NCBI GenBank assembly: GCA_030323885.1
Contig: CM059193.1
Span: forward strand, 72,019,543-72,083,542
Source of the DNA: Branchipolynoe longqiensis
Lineage: Eukaryota > Annelida > Polychaeta > Phyllodocida > Polynoidae
Length of the DNA: 64,000 nt
Direction: 5' to 3'
Position 1 is the first letter of the stretch; every line of letters starts with the position of its first letter. The translations under genes and the position numbers were made by a program. The notes under the pieces were generated by a model. It was given only the letters and a program-made list of their open reading frames with translations, was not told the DNA's origin and did no database searches. Shown one piece after another: positions 1 to 10,080 of the stretch.

Positions 1-441
1 TGATATATTGGAGTAAATTGCTATATTGGATTATATTGCTATATTGGAGTAAATTGCTATATTGAAGTATATTGCAATATCGAAGTATACTGCTATATTG
101 CAGTATACTTCTATTTTGGAGTATATTGCTACACTGGAGTAAATTGCTATATTGGAATATATTGTTATATTGACGTATACTGCTATATTGGAGTATATTG
201 CTATATTGAAGTATATTGCTATATTGGAATATATTGCCATATTTAAGTATACTGCTATATTGAAGTATACTTCTATTTTGTAGTATATTTCTATACTGGA
301 GTACATTGCTATATTGAAGTATACTTATATTGAAGTATACTGCTATATTGGAGTTTATTACTTTATTTGAGTATATTGCTATGCTATTTTTGAGTATACT
401 GCTAAATTACAGTATATTACTATATTGAAGTATATTGGGAT
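1..441. repeat. AT-rich minisatellite, ~18-bp unit
   Basis: Degenerate tandem copies of a unit close to AGTATATTGCTATATTGG run from the window edge to about 441. The array probably continues to the left. One minus-strand frame stays open only because the unit is a multiple of three and lacks stops in that frame; the resulting Ile/Tyr/Asn-rich peptide is not a credible protein. Confidence 0.9.
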
Positions 442-622
442 TCAAAACCTAGCTAAGTCAAATCAATGATGTAAACAAATATTTTGGTCAATGCCTAGCC
501 TGGCGCTAAGAATTGCTAGGATATGATGCTAGGATAAGGCAAGGATCAATGGAATGAGGAAGACCAATATTTCACAATTGAAATTTCCACCATTGAAATT
601 TCCACTGTTTAATCAATGAATA
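442..622 (+). mobile_element. SINE-1B fragment (alternative-tail SINE)
   Basis: It starts directly after the minisatellite. It holds the SINE-1 middle (TAGCCTGGCGCT, then a degraded TAGGATAAGGCAAGG) but then switches to a different 3' end, GTGGAATGAGGAAGACCA followed by GAAATTTCCAC and a TTAATCAA-like tail. The same switch occurs at 18625-18830 and 52235-52345. The tRNA-like head is mostly lost. Confidence 0.7.
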
Positions 623-1189
623 AGGGGGCACACAATTCTCAGTCATAATTTTTAATCAATGAATACGCGGGCACACAATTCTCAGTCATATGATGGGTAC
701 ACTAAGCCATATTCGCGAAAGTTGATTGGTGTGTGCATTGTGAATCACAACCCATGCGCACATACTGAGCACATACAGAATGATTCTGTGTGAAAATGGC
801 CCTCTCACATGCCATCACCATTTCCCTTGTGCGCCATAGCTCAGCGCAAACTACCAGCAAAAAGCAAATCCCCAGATCACCACAAAACATGCCTTTACTC
901 ACACTATTGTTATTATTATGTCAATATCAGCCACGGCAGCAGTACCATATTCTCATGTCCCTATCTCTCTCTATATATAGGGATATATGCACATATATTT
1001 ACATATATACATATATATGTATATATATGTAATGTATTATAAGCATTATGCGAGTATAAAGGCATGGAAGGGAATTATTATTATAAATTGTTCTATTCAT
1101 TATCTACCAACCACTATTCTCGATGTATTCAATCCTTATCCTACATCCTGGTACTAGTGGCGCCACCTTCGGCCCCGACCCTAACTACG
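623..1189. other. No gene seen; short duplication and TA-rich microsatellite
   Basis: A ~40-bp unit containing CACACAATTCTCAGTCATA is duplicated at about 613-690. A TA-rich low-complexity run lies at 968-1030. The rest is AT-rich with no recognisable coding content. Confidence 0.6.
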
Positions 1190-1462
1190 GGTGTTCCCAT
1201 TGTCATTCGCGCCTGGGAATTTTTTGTCAGCAAAACCCTGGAAACATCAATCCAAAAATTGTGTTAAACATTGCAATCAATTTTTCAAAAGGTTCATTTT
1301 TTTACATTCCTATTTTCTTGTTCGTTACTCCATAACCATTTCATCACAAGAAAAGTAGAATTAGTGACAATTAAAATTACCTTCACATAAAAATCTTTTA
1401 TTTTAATTCAATTTCTGGATTGGTATTTATGGGGATTTGCACCTTATCTCTTCATATATACA
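1190..1462 (-). mobile_element. MITE-A copy 1 (imperfect terminal inverted repeats)
   Basis: Its reverse complement aligns with 3938-4166 over most of its length, including AATTAAAATAAAAGAT and the GGTATGTAAAAAAATGAACC-type stretch. Both ends carry inverted versions of a sequence close to CAAAACCCnnnAAAnnCCAATCC. No transposase frame is present. With copy 2 in opposite orientation, it brackets the YR-retroelement fossil. Confidence 0.65.
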
Positions 1463-1829
1463 TATGTAAGTTCACTAAGGCGAACACGGGTTGGGTGAAC
1501 AAGTGATATTTTATAACTGTGTTCATCATCACAATAATAACAGATAATAAAGCATAGCCGTTAAGCATTGGCGGTGTGCTTAGACATCATTGGAAATGTA
1601 ATCAATCGATGTGAATTGTCAAATGGGAATCAATAAGAATCAAGTAATCAATAACAATAACAAGATAATAATAACCATAATCATCATCACCATTCTGGCT
1701 GCCGCCATGGACTCAAGCGTCCGCCAGACAGAACGGAAGAAAAAAAAAGAAGAATAATGAATAAGAGAAATTAAAGAAAGAAAATTAAACCAAATTTAAT
1801 TATTAAATAAACGTAAGGAGTATAAGGAA
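1463..1829. other. No gene seen
   Basis: AT-rich with short AATAACAATAA-type runs and a poly-A patch near 1740. It lies downstream (minus-strand sense) of the recombinase fossil and could include its decayed 3' region, but no match to the intact element's A or B repeats was visible. Confidence 0.5.
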
Positions 1830-2790
1830 CTAGTCTAGAGACAAATTTAAAGCAGTCACAACATGCATGTCAGATAATATTCTTTCAGATAGCGGATGCT
1901 GGATGTATTTAAAGAGAGTATCTGAAACCCAATCACCACGGGTCTTCATTCCTTCTATTGAAGACCCCAGCATTGCCAAATAAGTACAGCCCCCTCTTCT
2001 TAGTGAGTGACAAGGACCATTCTCTGGTTTGAATCCCGCAAGTTCTGCAAAATATTTAATTATGGCCTGCAGGGTGGCATAGTCAAGTGAGCGAGACCCA
2101 GTGGCAATTGAAAGGCTGGTTCGGCTTGGTCAAGGGATGTATTAGAAAAGTGTCCTTTGCACCAACATACTGCACAGAGATCTGTGTTCAATACGTTTGC
2201 GACAGGTATTAACAACTCACACTGGCCGAAGTGAATGGTCTTCGAGCGACGCACTGAGATCACCATCCCCCAAGCATAAAACTTAAAGTCTGAGGATGGA
2301 TTCTGAGTGCGTCAATGACACTTCTTAAGAAGTGCCCTGAAGCCAGTGAGCAAGGCCGTGTGTGCACAAACATGAACTACACTCATGGTCATGAGGCTGA
2401 ACATTGCCAATAAATGTTTTGGCAAAAGTGGAGCTGTCTGGTGCACCGCGCATTCGAGTTTCCTCTTACCGCAGCCCAAGGTGGTGCGAACAATGTGTAA
2501 ATTATAGTCAATTTGTGAAACCCCTTCGGAACGTAGGAAAAAATGTAACACCCTTAAATAATTAGTGATTGAGTTGTAGGATAATGTGTGTACTAACCAA
2601 GCAATATATAACGCAACCTAAGATGCCGGGCAAGGGGTAGGCATTAGAATGCCTGCAAATTCATCTATGAATTTACAATAATGGCGAACCTGCATTGAGC
2701 GAGTGTTAAGGAGTTTGTAGAGTAATAACCCACGCTAAGGGCTGCTACCTCGTCCTGAAGGTCGCTGAGGCCTGTAAAGTTATATAAATA
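1830..2790 (-). pseudogene. Tyrosine recombinase (YR) pseudogene of a DIRS/Ngaro-like element
   Basis: The reverse-complement translation, pieced across frames, follows a YR. The N-terminal helical part reads DLQDEVAALSVGYYSTNSLT and later SYNSITNYLRVLHFF. A core segment reads HVCAHTALLTGFRALLKKCH, the usual WaalllaFrgLLRkS region. A SKTIHFGQ block follows. The C-terminal catalytic part (about 2080-1832) reads CHSLRRGGCTYLAMLG, then TRGDWVSDTLFKYI. The HxLR motif, the GDW position and a Tyr nine residues after that Trp fit the YR signature (His/Arg, His/Trp, nucleophilic Tyr). The first catalytic Arg region lies near FRALLKK. Several stops and frameshifts (around 2540, 2320, 2150) make it non-functional. 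YR performs strand exchange to integrate the circular cDNA. Confidence 0.85.
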
Positions 2791-3590
2791 TAAATGATGG
2801 CAGCACATATTTTTTACAACATCCATGCTGGCTATCCTGGCAATGCTATCAGGTTGGTTAAGTCAACTCAACGAGTTACATATTATGTTAATTTTACTTG
2901 GTATGTAACAGGATGTTATATCATAGTTATTAATACACGATAACCAAAATAATTCTTTGATCCAAGACATTATCAGAAGGTTTTTTGAAAGGCCTGTAAC
3001 AAGTGCAGAATGAACAGTTGCATTGTCTGTGACAAACACAATATTTGTATCTTTCCACTGAGAAGACCAGCGTCTTTCCACGGCAATTACTGCAAACATT
3101 TCTCACTCATATTGCAGTATACTCGTCGGAGCACGCGGTGTTCGGTACAGTTATGTGGTGGTTTTGGTTAAAGTCTTGTGACGCATCTGGGTCAAATGCA
3201 CCGACAAGCCAGTCAGTCATATACATTGCACTTAATCCCCAGGTTGAAGCATCAGAATAGACAGCTGACGACTGGACAAACCTACCCAAAATTTGTGCTC
3301 GTCCGTTAAATACATGAATAAAATTTAACCACCAATTTATTTCGAGTTTAAACTCATTTGATATACGGTATTTATAGAATGGTCATTTCAGAGACCTAAT
3401 TGCCTTGAATATACATCCGGAAAATGAGCGCCCACCTCGGACGACTGACGAACAATGCGATAAGCGTCCAGCCAATTTTTCTAATTGTTTCTGGGTTACC
3501 TTTTGCACATGTAGGTATGGCTCTAATTACCGTTAGGACAGTTGTGTTAGGACAGAATCGATATCATGGGTGCAAGAACATGTGCTATCT
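2791..3590 (-). pseudogene. RT thumb/RNase H pseudogene of the same element
   Basis: The minus-strand frames give the RT C-terminal connection (near 3505-3425), then YKYRISNEFKLEINWWLNF leading into SAVYSDASTWGLSAM (3290-3230), EMFAVIAVERRW (about 3102-3066) and NIVFVTDNATVHSAL (about 3045-3000). These correspond to the D, E and D catalytic positions of RNase H. The fourth acidic position, DALS in relatives, reads NSLS here, so that Asp is lost. A stop follows SLK near 3400 and a frame change lies near 3105. It matches the intact-looking RNase H at 34433-35131 segment by segment. Confidence 0.85.
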
Positions 3591-3724
3591 GAGCACGCAC
3601 CAGTAACAAAAAAGGAATGAGTGGATAATTCATTTAATGTATCGACCGTTTGTATCCTAATATTAAATCCTATTTGTTCATCCTACTTACTCAACGAATA
3701 TAACACCAGAAATTAATCAACCAT

Positions 3725-3937
3725 CATGTCTGCCAATTTAGATTTCCACCGCTGTGTATAATTTACAGCATCAACAAAGGCCAGTTGCTCTCATACCATG
3801 TCTATGTGGTGTGGGAGGTTACAAAACCTTTGGGTCAGTAAAAGTGTAGGCTCGGGCTTTCTATCAACCAACTGTCTAATGGTGAAAACAAGACTATTCA
3901 GACTTATCTATGATAGGCAATATAAATGAGGAGTTCA
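3725..3937 (+). mobile_element. SINE-2, 3' part
   Basis: Shares the body of the full copy at 27655-27957: CCAATTTAGATTTCCACCGC, the AGGCCAGTTGCTCTCATACC stretch, TCGGGCTTTCTATC and CTATGATAGGCAATATAAAT. The tRNA-like head is missing. It abuts MITE-A copy 2 directly. Confidence 0.8.
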
Positions 3938-4166
3938 GACTTAAAACTTGTAAATGCCAATCCAAAAAATTAATTAAAATAAAAGATTTTGACCTGAAGG
4001 TAATTCTAATTCTAACAAATTCCATTTTTCGTGTGATGATATATTTATGGAGCAATGAACAAAAAAATAGGTATGTAAAAAAATGAACCTCCTGAAGGTA
4101 TTACTCTCATGTTTATATCAATTTTCAGATTGGCGTTTACGGGATTTTGCGCCTGAACTCTTCAAA
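3938..4166 (+). mobile_element. MITE-A copy 2 with ~33-bp terminal inverted repeats
   Basis: The left end (GAGTTCAGACTTAAAACTTG, then AAATGCCAATCC) matches the reverse complement of the right end (GGCGTTTACGGGATTTTGCG, then CCTGAACTC). The interior is AT-rich and non-coding. Length is about 230 bp. A second copy lies inverted at 1190-1462. Confidence 0.75.
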
Positions 4167-4599
4167 TCTTCAACAACAACAAATTGTTGTTGATTTTATC
4201 GCTTTTGTAATGGTTAACATGGGGTTTTTGGTGGTTTTTATTGTGTGCGATTTTCTGCGATTTTCAGCTCAGTGTGATGGGGCCTCGAACCGCACTGGCA
4301 TGACGTACACAGGAGGGCACACGCCATGATAGGTGTGGCCCTTTACGACCCACTCCCGGTGTCCTACCTCGTATTCCAGCACCGTAGTGTCCCAACACAT
4401 AAAACCGGAACGAGCAAAAATTACCCTTTTACATGGCATGCCATTCTCATCCGGCCAAACAAGGCACACACACACACACACACACACACTCATCAAACCC
4501 CCTCCTACCTCCCCCCCCTACCCCCACACTCCCCCGCCATCTCACCTAGGTCATAAACCACAAAGCATTATTTACCCGGAAGTTTGCTGTTACTGTCCT
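4167..4599. other. No gene seen; short palindrome and CA repeat
   Basis: CAACAACAAATTGTTGTTG near 4172-4191 is a near-perfect palindrome. A (CA)n microsatellite occupies about 4461-4488, followed by a C-rich run. No coding content is recognised. Confidence 0.55.
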
Positions 4600-4650
4600 G
4601 ACATGACCTTAGATGTTGCCAGGACGTAAAACTCCAAACAACCAACCAAA
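4600..4650 (+). mobile_element. Orphan SINE-1 3' tail
   Basis: Only the last ~50 bases of SINE-1 are present: ACCTTAGATGTTGCCAGGAC, then GTAAAACTCC and an AACCAACC tail. A minus-oriented scrap of the next SINE-1 segment (TCTAAGGTCATATCC) follows at 4651-4685. Confidence 0.8.
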
Positions 4651-4680
4651 TCTAAGGTCATATCCGAATGGGTACCGACT

Positions 4681-4995
4681 TGGGACAGATTGATTGATTG
4701 ATTGGTGGTTGCTTTACGCCGTGTCGGCAGCATAGGCCATATTCACGGCGAGAAATGTTAGTTTTTTGTTCAAACCATCGCTTTTACATGTAAAAGCAGA
4801 CAATCAATTATGTGCCAATAGACACTCATTAAATTAGAAAGCTCACAATCATATAGTTGTGGTCAAGGGAAACAAATTCCCATAGAAAAAGAAAGGTTTT
4901 ATTAATAATTGATAGAATCTATTTAGTAAACTATATAAGGTGGTACAGTCCAGCTGCCCTCAAAAAGGCTCAAATGTTTTCCTGTTTTACCTTAG
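4681..4995 (-). mobile_element. LINE-A 3' end (5'-truncated non-LTR retrotransposon)
   Basis: The minus strand repeats the 3' part of the copy at 12810-13289: the coding end AFLRAAGLYHLI with its stop at 4931-4933, a ~240-base 3' UTR containing TTTTACATGTAAAAG, and a (CAAT)n-type tail near 4686-4700. Only the last two dozen codons remain, with a TGA among them. Such a simple-repeat 3' tail and severe 5' truncation are typical of target-primed non-LTR insertion. Confidence 0.8.
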
Positions 4996-5215
4996 TGTGA
5001 GAGTGCACACTCATGGTGACTTTATAGCGCTGTCCCACTGGGAGACCAGTTCACCAGCACTGTGACCTCATTTCCCCTCACTCACATTATCCCGACACCA
5101 AGACAACCAGTCCTTGCCATATAACCTAGCAGTGCCGAGCGCCAGGTTAGGATATATACATTTTTCAAGTCTTTGGTTTGACTCTGCCGGGGATAAAAAA
5201 AACACAAGTGATTTG
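4990..5215 (-). mobile_element. SINE-1 copy, partial
   Basis: On the minus strand it carries the SINE-1 body: GTGCACACTCATGGTGACTT, CCACTGGGAGACCAG, CACATTATCC, then AGTGCCGAGCGCCAGG as read on plus. The tRNA-head side ends at TTGGTTTGACTCTGCCGGGG, where the CTG-rich array begins shortly after. Confidence 0.8.
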
Positions 5216-5239
5216 GTGAATAGGAACTTGATGAGTGGG

Positions 5240-7030
5240 TACTGCTGCTGCTTCTGCTGCTTCTGCTGCTACTTCTGCTGCTGCTTCTGCTGCTGCTGCT
5301 TCTTCTGCTGCTTCTGCTGTTGCTTCTGCTGCTGCTTCTGCTGCTGCTTCCGCTGCTGCTTCCACTGCTGCTTCCGCTGCTGCTTCCACTGCTGCTTCTG
5401 CTGCTGCTTCTGCTGCTGCCTCTGCTGCTGCTTCTGCTGCTGCTGCTTCTGCTGCTGCTTCTGCTGCTGCTTCCGCTGCTGCTTCTGTTGCTGCTTCTGC
5501 TGCTGCTGATTCTACTTCTACTGCTGCTTCTACTGCTGCTTCTGTTGCTGCTTCTGCTGCTGCTTCTTCTGCTGCTTCTGCTGCTGCTTCTGCTTCTGCT
5601 GCTTCTGCTACTGCTTCTGTTGCTGCTTCCGCTGCTGATTCTGCTGCTGCTTCCGCTGCTGCTTCCTCTGCTGCTTCTGCTACTGCTTCTGCTGCTGCTT
5701 CCGCTGCTGCTGCTTCTGCTGCTGCTTCTGCTGCTGCTTCTGCTGCTGCTTCTGCTGCTGCTGCTGCTGCTTTTGCTGCTTCTGCTGCTGCTTCTGCTTC
5801 TGGTGCTGATTCCGCTGCTGCTTCCGCTGCTGCTTCCGCTGCTGGTTCTTCTGCTGCTTCCACTGCTGCTTCTGCTCCTGCTTCCACTGCTGCTTCTGCT
5901 GCTGCTTCCGCTGCTGCTTCCGCTTCTGCTTCAGCTGCTGCTTCAGCTGCTGCTTCTTCTGCTGCTTCCACTGCTGCTTCTGCTCCTGCTTCCACTGCTG
6001 CTTCTGCTGCTGCTTCCGCTGCTGCTTCCGCTTCTGCTTCAGCTGCTGCTTCAGCTGCTGCTTCCGCTGCTGCTTCTGCTGCTGCTTCTGCTGCTGCTTC
6101 TTCTGCTTCTTCTGCTTCTGCAGCTTCTTCTGCTGCTGCTTCTGCTGCTGCTTCTGCTGCTGCTTCCGATGTTGCTTCTGCTGCTTCTTCTACTGCTGCT
6201 TCCGCTGCTGCTTTCGCTGCTGCTTCCGCTGCTGCTTCCGCTGCTGCTTCAGCTGCTGCTTCTGCTGCTGCTTCTGCTGTTGCTTCTGCTGCTGCTTCTT
6301 CTGCGGCTGCTTCTGCTGCTGCTTCTGCAGCTTCTTCTGATGTTGCTTCTGCTGCTGCTTCTACTGCTGCTTCCGCTGCTGCTTCTGCTGCTGCTTCTGC
6401 TGCTGCTTCTGCTGCTGTTTCTGCTGCTGGTTCTGCTGCTGGTTCTCCTGCTCCTTCGTCTGCTGGTTCTGCTGCTGCTTCTGCTACTGCATATGTTGCT
6501 GCTTCCGCTGCTGATTCTGCTCCTGCTGCCGCTGCTGCTTCCTCTGCTGCTTCTGCTACTGCTTCTGCTGCTGCTTCCGCTGCTGCTACTGCTGCTTCTT
6601 CTCATGCTGCTGCTTCTGCTGCTGCTGCTTCTTCTGCTGCTGCTGCTTCTGCTGTTGCTTCCACTGCTGCTTCCGCTGCTGCTTCTGCTGCTGCTTCTGC
6701 TGCTGCTTCCACTGCTGCTTCTTCTGCTGCTTCCGCTGCTGCTTCTGCTGCTGCTTCCGCTGCTGCTTCAGCTGCTGCTTCCGCTGCTGCTTCTGCTGCT
6801 GCTTCTGCTGCTGCTTCTTCTGCTGCTTCTTCTGCTGCTTCTTCTGCTGCTGCTTCTGCTTCTGCTGCTGCTTCTGCTTCTGCTGCTTCTGCTGCTGCTG
6901 CTTCTGCTGCTGCTTCTGCTGCTGCTTCCGCTGCTGCTTCTGCTGCTGCTTCCGCTGCTGCTTCTGCTGCTGCTTCCGCTGCTGCTTCTGCTGCTGCTTC
7001 CGCTGCTGCTTCCGCTACTGCTTTCTTATG
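5240..7030. repeat. 1.8-kb CTG-rich minisatellite, 12-bp unit (TCTGCTGCTGCT)
   Basis: About 150 near-copies of a 12-bp unit, mostly CTG triplets interrupted by a TTC or TCC. On the plus strand, frames give Ser-Ala-Ala-Ala and poly-Leu peptides of ~600 codons; on the minus strand a Glu-Ala-Ala-Ala frame stays open. No stop can arise easily from the unit, so these frames are not evidence of a gene: there is no domain, signal peptide or flanking unique exon. An alanine-rich structural protein cannot be formally excluded but is unlikely. Confidence 0.9.
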
Positions 7031-7148
7031 GTAGGATGTCTACCCCACCTCCTGTTTGTTCACAGCGGGGGGGGTTTTATTCAAGTACTAACGAGCATCA
7101 ATGATGCACAACTTTGATTATCACAACACAGATTGTCTTTTCAAAGTG

Positions 7149-7556
7149 ACCGCGCGGTGGCCGAATCGGTAGAGCGCGGGCCTCGCGTGCGGGAGATCGA
7201 GACTTCGGTTCTCAGTCGACTCAAACCAATGACTTATAAAATTGATACTTGTCGCTTCCTAGCCTGGCGCTGGGAGTTTGGTTCCCAGTCGAGTCAAACC
7301 AAATGGCTTATAAAATTGACACTTTTCGCTTCCTAGCCCGGCGCTTGGCATTAATAGGATAGGGCCAGGACTGGCTAGTTCAATACCAGGATAATGTGAT
7401 GGAGTCGTGCATCGGGTGATGGTGCTGGTGGCCTGATTTCCAAGTGGGGCAGCACTATAAAGTCGCCAGAAGTGTGCATTGTCACAAGTCTGTAGGTACC
7501 CATCCTGATATGATCTTAGATGTTGCCAGGATGTAAAACTCCAACTACAAACCACC
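7149..7556 (+). mobile_element. SINE-1 copy, near full length with tRNA-like head
   Basis: The head GGTGGCCGAATCGGTAGAGC fits a pol III A box; the B-box region is degraded (GGTTCTCAGTC). A short internal duplication repeats the AAATTGAYACTTnTCGCTTC segment. The body runs through GGCATTAATAGGATAGGG and GGGGCAGCACTATAAAGTCG to the terminal TAGATGTTGCCAGGATGTAA and an AAC-rich tail. It is a transposed SINE, not a tRNA gene. Confidence 0.85.
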
Positions 7557-7734
7557 CAACAATGTGATTTTGTCACACAGGTCTTCGGGAGTTGTCGTTT
7601 GAGTTATCCCCTTAGTTTTACGCGGACTTGCATGTCATTATTCTGCCTGCCTTACGGTGTCAGCCTATTGAGGAGGTGGTAATTAATGCCGGCTTTCTGA
7701 AAACTCTCGAGGTGCTGAGCCAATGACTCAGAAC

Positions 7735-8105
7735 CTGCGCAGAGCACTCACAGAACATTTCCAGAACACTCACAAAACACTCACAGAACACTCACAGAAC
7801 ACTCACAGAATACTCACAGAATACTCAAAGAACACCCACATAACACTCACCGAACACTCACAGAACACTCACAAAACACTCACAAAACACTCAGAAAATA
7901 TTCACAGAACACTCACAGAACACTCACAGAACACTCACAGAACACTCACAAAACAGTCACAGAACACTCACAAAACACTCACAGAACACTCACAGAACAC
8001 TCGCAGAACACTCACAGAACAGTCACAAAACACTTACAAAACACTCCCAGAACACTCCCAGAACACTCCCAGAACACTCCCAGAACACTCACAAAGCACA
8101 CACTC
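7735..8105. repeat. 12-bp minisatellite (ACAGAACACTCA)
   Basis: About 30 tandem units with point variants (AAAACACTCA, CCAGAACACTCC). The plus-strand frame gives a Thr-Glu-His-Ser-Gln-Asn-Thr-His repeat that stays open for 152 codons only because of the unit length. Confidence 0.9.
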
Positions 8106-8169
8106 ATCACCCACAGAGCATGTGGGGTTCAAACCCTGGCCGACTCCAATCAATGACGTCAATATTTAT

Positions 8170-9105
8170 ACATCACCTTGAGACCCACTACCACAGTTAC
8201 CACTCACTCTGCTTAAACACTAGGATGACACCCACTACAACAGTTAGCATACACTCTGCTTAAGAATGACCATGACACCGACTACCAGAGTTATTACTCA
8301 CTGCGATTAAACACTGCCACAAGTACCACCACGACATCAACTACAACCAAGTAATACAGTGACACCCACTACCACAGTTACGACTCACTACGATTAAACA
8401 CTGCCACAAATAACCCCATGACATCCACTACAACCGTCAATACACACTGCGATTAAGCACTGTCACAAGTAACACCATGACATACACTACAACCGTCAAT
8501 ACACACTGCGATTAAGCACTGTCACAAGTAACACCATGACATCCACTACAACCAAGTAACACCATGATATCCACTACCACAGATATGACTCACTGCGATT
8601 GAACACTGTCACAAGTAACACCATGACATCCACTACAACCGTCAATACACACTGTGATTAAACACTGTCACAAGTAACACCATGACATTCACTCCAACCA
8701 TCAATACACACTGCGATTAAGCACTGTCACAGGTAACACCATTACATCCACTACAACCATCAATACACACTGCGATTAAGCACCACCACAAGTAACACCA
8801 TGACATCCACTACAACCATCAATACACACTGCGATTAAGCACTACCACAATTAACACCATGACACCCACTACAACAATCAATACACCCTGTGATTAAGCA
8901 CCACCACAAGTAACACCATGACATCCACTACAACCGTCAATACACACTGCGATTAAGCACTGCCACAATTAACACCATGACATCCACTACAACCATCAAT
9001 ACAGACTGCGATTAAGCACTGCCACAAGTAACACCATGACATCCACTACAACCATCAATACACACTGCGATTAAGCACCACCACAACCTCCACCATGATA
9101 CCAAC
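8170..9105. repeat. 59-bp minisatellite
   Basis: Tandem copies of a unit containing CAATACACACTGCGATTAAG and AACACCATGACATCCACTAC. The spacing is 59 bp where measured (starts at 8438 and 8497). About 15 units occur, the first few more diverged. Related sequence reappears at 9681-9750 after two retroelement insertions. Confidence 0.9.
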
Positions 9106-9189
9106 CACCACCTCCACTGGTTGGCTCAGTGTCAGGATAATCTGACAACAATTTGTTATTGGGGTTTTTGGGTAGTTTTATTTTATTAC

Positions 9190-9501
9190 GGACGGGGCTG
9201 CCCTCTATGGAAGATCTTCTGATCAAAAAGAATCTCCGGTGGACTGGACACCTCATCAGGATGTCATCAGACAGGCTACCAAAGCAGATCCTCTATTCTC
9301 AACTATCTTCTGGCTACAGAAAGAGAGGGCGCCCTCGTCTCTGGTTCAAGGATACCATCAAGAGAAACCTGAAGCTGAGAGACATTAAGACCGACTCATG
9401 GACGCAACTCTCACAGCAGAGAGCTAAATGGAGAGCGGCAGTCAAGTAATGAAAGCAGTCTTTGTCGCATCGCGACCGACAGCATGATGATGATGATGAT
9501 G
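9190..9501 (+). mobile_element. LINE-B copy 1, 5'-truncated, with 10-bp target-site duplication
   Basis: ATTTTATTAC occurs at 9180-9189 and again at 9502-9511, directly flanking the insert, which is a clear target-site duplication. The insert ends in (ATG)n. It carries the last ~86 codons of a non-LTR retrotransposon polyprotein (9192-9449). Copy 2 at 44847-45509 is longer at its 5' side. Confidence 0.9.
9192..9449 (+). pseudogene. Non-LTR reverse transcriptase C-terminal remnant
   Basis: The open frame reads TGLPSMEDLLIKKNLRWTGH, then LIRMSSDRLPKQILYSQLSS, RKRGRPRLWFKDTIKRNLK and WTQLSQQRAKWRAAVK before a stop. This LRWxGHxxRM...LPKQxLY...RGRPxxRxKD pattern is the familiar C-terminal tail of endonuclease-RT (APE-type) non-LTR elements. 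The RT catalytic core lies upstream and was lost by 5' truncation, so the fragment is dead on arrival. Confidence 0.85.
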
Positions 9502-9544
9502 ATTTTATTACAACATAAAAGGAGTTGCTGCGAGTGTCCATCCA

Positions 9545-9678
9545 TGGTGCTGGCGGCCTGCTTTCCCAGTGGGGCAGCACTACAAACTCGTCATAAGTGT
9601 CACAAGTCGGTACCCATCCTGATACATTGATAGGACATTAGATGTTGCCAGGACGTAAAACTCCAACAACCAACCCAT
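9545..9678 (+). mobile_element. SINE-1, 3' half
   Basis: Starts at CCATGGTGCTGGCGGCCTG and runs through GTGGGGCAGCACTACAAAC to TAGATGTTGCCAGGACGTAA and an AACAACCAACC tail. The tRNA head is absent. With LINE-B it splits the 59-bp array. Confidence 0.85.
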
Positions 9679-9680
9679 CT

Positions 9681-10080
9681 ACACTATGACACACACAACA
9701 ACAGTTAGCACACACCGTGATTAAACGCAACCACAACCACAACCATGACATCAACAACCAGCCCCCCCCCCCAACTCCCAATCCTCCCCACCCCCACCCC
9801 CACCCTCATCCCACCCCCACCCGCCGCGCTGCGCGACCTGCTTAGTGGCGCGCAGTAAACTCTGGAGCTATGCGCAGGAAACATGGGCGACATCCGGTCG
9901 GCGACCTGAAAGAGCAATATTAATGCTCTCCTGTGCGGGCGGGGTGAATGTGCCACCTAATGAGCACTCTCCGGCCCGAGGTCTCGCGCGCCACCGTCAG
10001 TTAGCGCGCCTTTAGGGTGAGGGCTGTGCTTGGAGAGTGAGCGGTGAGTACGGGGTGATGGGATGTGGGAGGCGGTGATG
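9681..10080. other. Residual 59-bp repeat, C-rich run and unique GC-rich DNA
   Basis: 9681-9750 resembles the 59-bp array. 9760-9830 is a C-rich microsatellite. 9830-10010 is GC-rich with GCGCGC motifs and no recognised gene. Confidence 0.5.

Larger units (their letters stand above)
1830..3590 (-). mobile_element. Decayed YR retrotransposon (DIRS/Ngaro-like), RNase H plus recombinase part
   Basis: Read on the minus strand, this stretch gives the end of reverse transcriptase (IDSVLTQLS, then QKQLEKLAGRLSHCSSVVRG), an RNase H domain, and a tyrosine recombinase ending at the stop at 1830-1832. The order RT-RH-YR is that of YR retrotransposons. Gag and the RT core are absent, and frameshifts and stops are frequent, so this is an old 5'-truncated copy. 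It resembles the element at 30617-35633 in RT/RH (for example GRLxHCxxVVRGGRSFS in both) and supplies the domain which that copy lacks. Confidence 0.85.

Noticed and set aside
1..441. Mitochondrial or AT-rich origin sequence
   Set aside because: It is a plain ~18-bp minisatellite followed directly by nuclear SINE sequence.
5235..7104. ~600-codon Ser/Ala and poly-Leu frames, possible silk- or antifreeze-like protein
   Set aside because: Several overlapping frames on both strands are equally open because (CTG)n has no stops. No signal peptide, Cys pattern or unique terminal domain is visible.
9190..9501. Shared 5' end of the two LINE-B copies as proof of a defined short element
   Set aside because: Copy 2 extends 357 bp further to its own target duplication. 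The apparent common start is simply where copy 1 is truncated.
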